DNA from: JBGPJM01 sp041485385 | GTDB taxonomy: Bacteria; Planctomycetota; Phycisphaerae; Phycisphaerales; UBA1924 | Direction of reading: 5' to 3' | Length of the DNA stretch: 8,960 nt | NCBI GenBank assembly: GCA_041485385.1 | Contig: JBGPJM010000203.1 | Span: 1-8,960 of the forward strand | Part shown: positions 5,400-8,960 of the stretch, piece after piece | Numbering within the stretch: position 1 is the stretch's first letter | Layout: each line of letters begins with the position of its first letter | Translations under genes and position numbers: made by a program | Notes under the pieces: generated by a model | Databases searched by the model: none | Told to the model about the DNA's origin: nothing | What the model saw: the letters and a program-made list of their open reading frames with translations, nothing else

Positions 5400-6704
5400 T
5401 CACCGGTCGCCGGGGGCGCGATAGACCGACAGCTTGCGGATCTGCGGCTTCCCGACCGACTCCAGGACGAGGAGCCGCACCTGCGTGACCCCGACCGGAA
5501 GGAATCGGTCGATCCTCTTGTGGCCGACGGCGGTGCCGGCCGCGAGCCGCTTCCATTGGCCGGCCACCATTCCTTCGATCACGTATGTTCGTACCCGCTC
5601 GCCCTGGGAGATGTCCTCCATCGTGACGACGCGGTCGATGATCGCCGGAGTGCTGAGGGTCACGACGAGTTCGTTGCCGGCCCCGCTCGTGTCCGCCACG
5701 GCGACGCCGTAGCGGCGCTTGATCGCCGCGCCGAACTCGGCGGATCGCTCGGCGTCGGGCGCGGGGATCCGCCCCGAGGTGTCCGGCGTGTTGTTCAGCA
5801 GCAGCACCGCGCCGTGCCCGACGGACTGCTCGTACATGTCCATCAGCTTCTCGACGGTCTTCAGCGTCCCCTGGTTGCCGGTCTTCCAGAACCAGGTGGA
5901 GCGGATGCGCGCATCACATTCGTTGGGTAGCCAGCGATCACCCGCTGAGTTGCCGTCCTCTGACGTGTAGTCCCCCCACTTCTTCTTGCCGGCCTTCACC
6001 GCGTTCCAGGCCGGGTAGGGCGCGATGCCGTCCTCGTTCCCGACCCACCGGATACTCGCTTGCGGGCCCTGGAACACAACCGCGTGCGGCGCGTGTTCCT
6101 TCAGGATGTCCCCCACGTCGAATACCAGGCTCCCGTCGAACCACACCTCGACCATCTCCCCATAGCGTGACAGCACCTCGGTGAGCTGTGTGCGGAAGAG
6201 CTTCTCGTAGTCGGCCTGCTTCGCGGCGTCGCCGGCCTGCCCGCCGACGCCAACGCCGTGCTTGCGGTCCTGCGGCGAGAGGTACACGCCCAGTTTCAGG
6301 CCTCGGGCATTGCACGACTTGGAGAGATCCGCCAGGACATCCCCCATCCCGCCCCGCCACGGAGTGTTCTTCACGGAGAAATCCGTCGTGTCGGTCTGCC
6401 ACCAGCAGAACCCGCCCTCGTGCTTGGCGACGAAGACGATGTACCTGGCGCCCATCGATTCCGCCACGGCGACCCATTGGTCGGTGTCGAGCTTGTCGGG
6501 GTTGATCGTCTCCAGCGGCGTCGAGAGGTTGTCGGACTCCGAGTCCTGCCACGTCTGCGGGGCGATGTGGATGAACATCCCGATCTCGAGGTCGTGCCAC
6601 GCGGCCTGCTCTGGCGTAGGCCGGGCAAGAGGGACGGCGTCGGGCTGGGCCAGGAGAGGCGTGCCGAGAGCGAGCGCAAGGGCAGCCGCAAGCGAGTGTC
6701 TCAT
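5400..6704 (-). CDS. Exported alpha-L-fucosidase, glycoside hydrolase family 29
   Basis: 434 residues. Releases terminal alpha-L-fucose from glycans by a retaining mechanism. The start at 6704 gives a typical signal peptide (MRHS, then Ala/Leu-rich core to about 20), so the enzyme is exported; an ATG at 6785 would bury this signal and is less likely. Landmarks: WHDLEIGMFIHIAP (36-49), the family's entry to the barrel; FVAKHEGGFCWWQT (91-104) with the KHxxGF substrate motif; LGVYLSPQDR (138-147); VEVWFDG (185-191), where Asp190 is the probable nucleophile; RWVGNEDG (219-226), where Glu224 is the likely acid/base, as in the plant-like GH29-B branch; and RSTWFWK (268-274). Residues about 340-434 look like a beta-sandwich (discoidin/CBM32-like) carbohydrate-binding module, common in this branch. 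No other sugar-degradation genes are adjacent. No Shine-Dalgarno is seen; TACACT lies six bases before the ATG. Family call secure, exact linkage preference not. Confidence 0.92.
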   Translation of the reverse strand: MRHSLAAALALALGTPLLAQPDAVPLARPTPEQAAWHDLEIGMFIHIAPQTWQDSESDNLSTPLETINPDKLDTDQWVAVAESMGARYIVFVAKHEGGFCWWQTDTTDFSVKNTPWRGGMGDVLADLSKSCNARGLKLGVYLSPQDRKHGVGVGGQAGDAAKQADYEKLFRTQLTEVLSRYGEMVEVWFDGSLVFDVGDILKEHAPHAVVFQGPQASIRWVGNEDGIAPYPAWNAVKAGKKKWGDYTSEDGNSAGDRWLPNECDARIRSTWFWKTGNQGTLKTVEKLMDMYEQSVGHGAVLLLNNTPDTSGRIPAPDAERSAEFGAAIKRRYGVAVADTSGAGNELVVTLSTPAIIDRVVTMEDISQGERVRTYVIEGMVAGQWKRLAAGTAVGHKRIDRFLPVGVTQVRLLVLESVGKPQIRKLSVYRAPGDR

Positions 6705-6710
6705 GGGCGG

Positions 6711-6716
6711 AGTGTA
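6711..6716 (-). promoter_or_regulatory. -10-like hexamer placed for a leaderless fucosidase mRNA
   Basis: TACACT on the minus strand ends six bases before the fucosidase ATG (6704), predicting transcription from the start codon itself. The -35 is poor: the nearest TTG-like element (TTCGCA) is only about 14 bases upstream and overlaps the -35 of the opposite promoter. Confidence 0.4.
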
Positions 6717-6729
6717 CAACCCGGCGCGC

Positions 6730-6758
6730 TTGCGAACTCGAGCGGGATCCCGTAGATT
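6730..6758 (+). promoter_or_regulatory. Candidate promoter for the small membrane ORF
   Basis: TTGCGA (6730-6735), 17 bases, TAGATT (6753-6758): four of six matches in each hexamer and ideal spacing. ATG 6765 follows six bases after the -10, so the transcript would be leaderless. The region is shared back to back with the fucosidase promoter. Confidence 0.45.
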
Positions 6759-6802
6759 CTCGGCATGGCGCGACGCTGGGTTCACACGGACATTCTGGGA
6801 AA

Positions 6803-6946
6803 ATGGGCCTGGGGGTGCTGATGATCGGCGCCTCCACGGTGCTCTGGTTCAGGGCAATCATCTGGCCCTGGGGATGGGTGGTGGGTGTCGGCAGCATGCT
6901 CTGGGGATTGCTCTCGATCGGGGACAAGAGGAGCGAATGGGAGTGA
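6803..6946 (+). CDS. Small Trp-rich membrane protein, possibly frameshifted
   Basis: The frame from ATG 6803 to TGA 6946 encodes 47 residues: two short hydrophobic segments (3-20 and 24-39) joined by a Pro/Trp turn (WPWGW, 21-25) and a charged tail (GDKRSEWE). This is the shape of a two-helix membrane hairpin. No family is recognised. In another frame, ATG 6765 opens an 18-codon ORF (MARRWVHTDILGKWAWGC) that ends in TGA 6819-6821, overlapping ATG 6821 as TGATG. If the GGGGG run at 6811-6815 had one more G, the two would fuse into one protein of about 60 residues with a soluble start leading into the first helix. The promoter-like element fits the 6765 start, so the gene may really begin there. 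Its end is 27 bp from the convergent proS stop. Confidence 0.5.
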   Translation: MGLGVLMIGASTVLWFRAIIWPWGWVVGVGSMLWGLLSIGDKRSEWE

Positions 6947-6973
6947 GCGGCGCGGTCCGCCCGTGTGCAATTC

Positions 6974-8785
6974 TCAGCCCTCCAGCGCCGCCGCACACTT
7001 CGCGGCAACCTGTGCGGTCGGCACCACCTCCCCCTTCCCCGCATCGCGCCGCAGCTTGAACTCCACCCCACCCTCCGCCAGCGCCTTCTCCCCGATCGTC
7101 AGCCTGATCGGGATCCCGATCAGGTCCGCATCCTTGAACTTCACACCCGGTCGCTCGTCCCGATCGTCGATCAGCACGTCCAGACCCGCGGCACTCAGCT
7201 CCGCGCCCAGGCGCTGAGCGCACGCCTGCTGGTCCGCCGCCTCCGGCCTCATCAGCGTGATCAGCACGTTGTACGGCGCGATCGCGTGTGGCCAGATGAT
7301 GCCGTTCTCGTCGTGGCTCATCTCCACGCACGCGGCCATCGTCCGGCTCACCCCGATCCCGTAGCACCCCATGATCACCGAGCGCCGCTCCTGCTTCTCG
7401 TCGAGGATGGTGAACCCCATCGCGTCGGAGTACTTCGACCCGAGCTTGAAGATGTGCCCGACCTCGATCCCGCGCCCGGTCACCAGCTTCGCTCCCGGCG
7501 CCCGCGGCGAGGGGTCGCCCTCCACGGCGTTCCGGATGTTCGCGAGTTTTACATAACGCGAGACGCCGCGGATCTCCCCCAGCTCCCGCGCCCAGTTGAA
7601 GTGCTTCACGTGGTAGTCGGCCTTGTCCGCGCCGGTCGCCCAGAACCCCCCCTGCGCGGCGTCGAAGTCCACCAGCAGCAGCGTGCCCTTCACCTGCCCG
7701 ACCATCTTCGGGCTGACGTACCCGATCACGAACCCTGCGGCCCGCGCCGCCTTCTCATCGGCGAGCGCCACCGTGCACCCGCTCGCCGTCTTCACCTTCC
7801 CCTCGTTCACGTCGTGGTTGCCGCGCACCGTGACCAGCACCCACTTCAGCCCGTGCCCCTCCTTGTCCTCCAGCACCTGGAAGACCAGTGTCTTGAGCAT
7901 GCGGTCGGGCTTGACCTTCATGAACTTGCCGACCTCATCAATCCCCGGGAGGTTGGGCGTGTGCACCTCGGTCAGCTCGCCGGTGGGGGCTGCGTCCAGC
8001 GTCCCCTCGCGCGGCCCGATCTCGCACTTCTCGACGTTGGCCGCGTAGCCGCTGACCGGGCACCTGAGGATCGTGTCCTCGCCGCTGGCGCAGTTGACCA
8101 TGAACTCGTGGGAGGCGCTGCCGCCGATGGGGCCCGATTCGGCCTCGACGATGGTGTAGTCCAGCCCGCAGCGCGTGAAGATGTTGCTGTAGGCGCGGTA
8201 CATCGCGTCGTACGCCTCGCTGAGCCCGCCGGGGCCCTCCACATTGATGTGGAACGAGTACGCGTCCTTCATGATGAACTCGCGGCAGCGCAGCAGCCCG
8301 GCCCGCGGCCTGGCCTCGTCGCGGAACTTGGTCTGGATCTGGTACAGGTTCAGCGGCAGTTGCTTGTAGCTGTTCACCGAGCCCTTCACCATCTCGGTGA
8401 TCGTCTCCTCGTGCGTCGGGCCCAGAGCCGCGACGTTCCCCTTGCGGTCCGTCAGCTTGAACAGCAGGTCGCCGTACGCCACGTCGCGCTTGGTCTGCGC
8501 ATAGAGCTCGATCGGCACGATCACCGGCATGAACAGCTCGCGGGCGCCCGCGCCGTCCATCTCCTCGCGCACGATCTGGCTGATCTTCTGCAGCGTCCGC
8601 CACGCCAGGGGCAGGTAGTCGTACACGCCCGCGGCGACCTTGCGGATGAAGCCGGCGCGACTCAGCAGGACATGGCTGGGCGTCTCGGCGTCCGCCGGCG
8701 CCTCGCGCGCCGTGGGGATCAGCGTGTGCCGCCACGTGTGCACAGCGCCGCGCGTAGACGAACCGGGTTTCATCGGCTGGGTCAT
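6974..8785 (-). CDS. proS: Prolyl-tRNA synthetase, bacterial type with editing insertion
   Basis: Charges tRNA-Pro with proline in the cytoplasm. 603 residues, close to the usual length (E. coli about 572) with a tail of about 16 before the conserved start of the fold (TLIPTAREAPADAE, 21-34). Class II catalytic parts are complete: motif 1 around GVYDYLPLAWR to LFMPV (53-88), the TxE loop GPTHEE (122-127), motif 2 with FRDEARPRAGLLRCREF (154-170) and motif 3 GCYGIGVSRTMAACVE (473-488, Arg481). Between motifs 2 and 3, about 225-410, lies the INS domain that removes mischarged Ala; Lys298 in RMLKTLVF probably corresponds to the editing lysine. The anticodon-binding domain follows (about 500-603). 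GRGIEVGHIFKLG (438-450) is typical of the bacterial type. The start at 8785 has no Shine-Dalgarno; Met5 is a possible alternative. It stands alone. Confidence 0.99.
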   Translation of the reverse strand: MTQPMKPGSSTRGAVHTWRHTLIPTAREAPADAETPSHVLLSRAGFIRKVAAGVYDYLPLAWRTLQKISQIVREEMDGAGARELFMPVIVPIELYAQTKRDVAYGDLLFKLTDRKGNVAALGPTHEETITEMVKGSVNSYKQLPLNLYQIQTKFRDEARPRAGLLRCREFIMKDAYSFHINVEGPGGLSEAYDAMYRAYSNIFTRCGLDYTIVEAESGPIGGSASHEFMVNCASGEDTILRCPVSGYAANVEKCEIGPREGTLDAAPTGELTEVHTPNLPGIDEVGKFMKVKPDRMLKTLVFQVLEDKEGHGLKWVLVTVRGNHDVNEGKVKTASGCTVALADEKAARAAGFVIGYVSPKMVGQVKGTLLLVDFDAAQGGFWATGADKADYHVKHFNWARELGEIRGVSRYVKLANIRNAVEGDPSPRAPGAKLVTGRGIEVGHIFKLGSKYSDAMGFTILDEKQERRSVIMGCYGIGVSRTMAACVEMSHDENGIIWPHAIAPYNVLITLMRPEAADQQACAQRLGAELSAAGLDVLIDDRDERPGVKFKDADLIGIPIRLTIGEKALAEGGVEFKLRRDAGKGEVVPTAQVAAKCAAALEG

Positions 8786-8793
8786 AGGCGGGG

Positions 8794-8799
8794 ATAGTA
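8794..8799 (-). promoter_or_regulatory. -10-like hexamer for proS, near-leaderless
   Basis: TACTAT on the minus strand ends eight bases before the proS ATG, predicting a leader of zero to two bases. The matching -35 position reads TGGCGC, a poor match, and overlaps the dyad at 8813-8833. Confidence 0.35.
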
Positions 8800-8811
8800 G
8801 GGGCAGGCCGC

Positions 8812-8960
8812 ATGTCGCGCCACAGTCGCGACACGCCGATCGACGCCACGCCGGGCCTTGTTCCGGCGGTAGCCACCGCTTTCCTGTCAGGGAGCTCCGG
8901 CACGCAGCGGCATCGGGTTATCGCCAGGCACGGCGAGACTCGGATACGCACGGACCGCGA
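8812..8960 (+). CDS. Doubtful start of a plus-strand gene, cut by the right edge
   Basis: ATG 8812 opens a frame with no stop for 49 codons up to the window edge, divergent from proS. AGGGG lies about nine bases upstream as a possible ribosome site. The peptide begins MSRHSRDTPIDA and matches nothing I know; an RHGET string near the edge recalls histidine phosphatases, but the following residues do not fit. In DNA this GC-rich, a 49-codon open frame can arise by chance, and third-position GC looks lower than in proS. Confidence 0.2.
   Translation, partial: MSRHSRDTPIDATPGLVPAVATAFLSGSSGTQRHRVIARHGETRIRTDR
8813..8833. promoter_or_regulatory. 7-bp dyad in the proS upstream region, possible operator
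   Basis: TGTCGCG (8813-8819) and CGCGACA (8827-8833) form a perfect inverted repeat with a 7-base centre, 27 bases upstream of the proS ATG. It covers the expected -35 of the proposed promoter, a typical place for a repressor site. It has no U tract, so it is not a terminator. Confidence 0.4.

Noticed and set aside
7547..7557. 11-base inverted match between TTTTACATAAC in proS and 4051-4061 after the hydrolase
   Set aside because: A single short match between coding and intergenic DNA with no flanking similarity or third copy; likely chance.
6965..8797. 610-codon plus-strand ORF covering nearly all of proS in antisense
   Set aside because: It is the mirror of proS, produced by strong third-position GC bias. 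Its peptide is rich in His, Arg, Leu and Val with no recognisable domain, while the minus-strand reading is a complete synthetase.
8866..8882. GCGGT-AGCC-ACCGC-TTT hairpin on the plus strand as a terminator
   Set aside because: The stem is 5 bp, the T run is three, and no plus-strand gene ends before it.

Overview
The window is a GC-rich (my estimate, about two thirds) bacterial chromosome segment with six confidently readable genes, one probable very small gene and one doubtful open frame at the right edge. High GC, a stand-alone lipoprotein hydrolase, a secreted helical protein with LTxxQ motifs and an exported GH29 fucosidase suggest a planctomycete, perhaps of the Phycisphaerae. That is inference from gene style; no marker gene fixes the taxon.

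Left part (1-2506, minus strand): a histidine-degradation pair, hutH (histidine ammonia-lyase) then hutU (urocanate hydratase, cut by the left edge). Together they convert histidine to urocanate and then to imidazolonepropionate. A 290-bp gap separates them and holds a hairpin just after the hutH stop and a candidate promoter for hutU. Middle left (2507-4044): a divergent intergenic region with long G tracts, then a plus-strand lipoprotein with an alpha/beta-hydrolase catalytic triad. Middle (4176-5399): a secreted, helical protein of unknown function that appears to be an internal duplication of a two-LTxxQ module. It ends exactly where the next gene, on the other strand, ends.

Right part (5400-8785): an exported alpha-L-fucosidase on the minus strand; divergent from it a tiny Trp-rich membrane protein that looks split by a +/-1 shift at a G run; then, convergent with that, proS (prolyl-tRNA synthetase, bacterial type with editing insertion). 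The last 175 bases are the proS upstream region, with a 7-bp dyad and a possible start of a plus-strand gene.

I found no CRISPR, transposon, tRNA or rRNA. The most interesting signal is regulatory: hutH, the fucosidase and the small membrane ORF each have a -10-like hexamer exactly 6 nt before the ATG (proS has one at 8 nt) and no Shine-Dalgarno sequence, whereas the lipoprotein hydrolase and the LTxxQ protein have strong Shine-Dalgarno sites. This points to leaderless transcripts for part of the gene set. No novel multi-gene defence or biosynthetic system is visible; the window is mostly housekeeping and catabolic genes.
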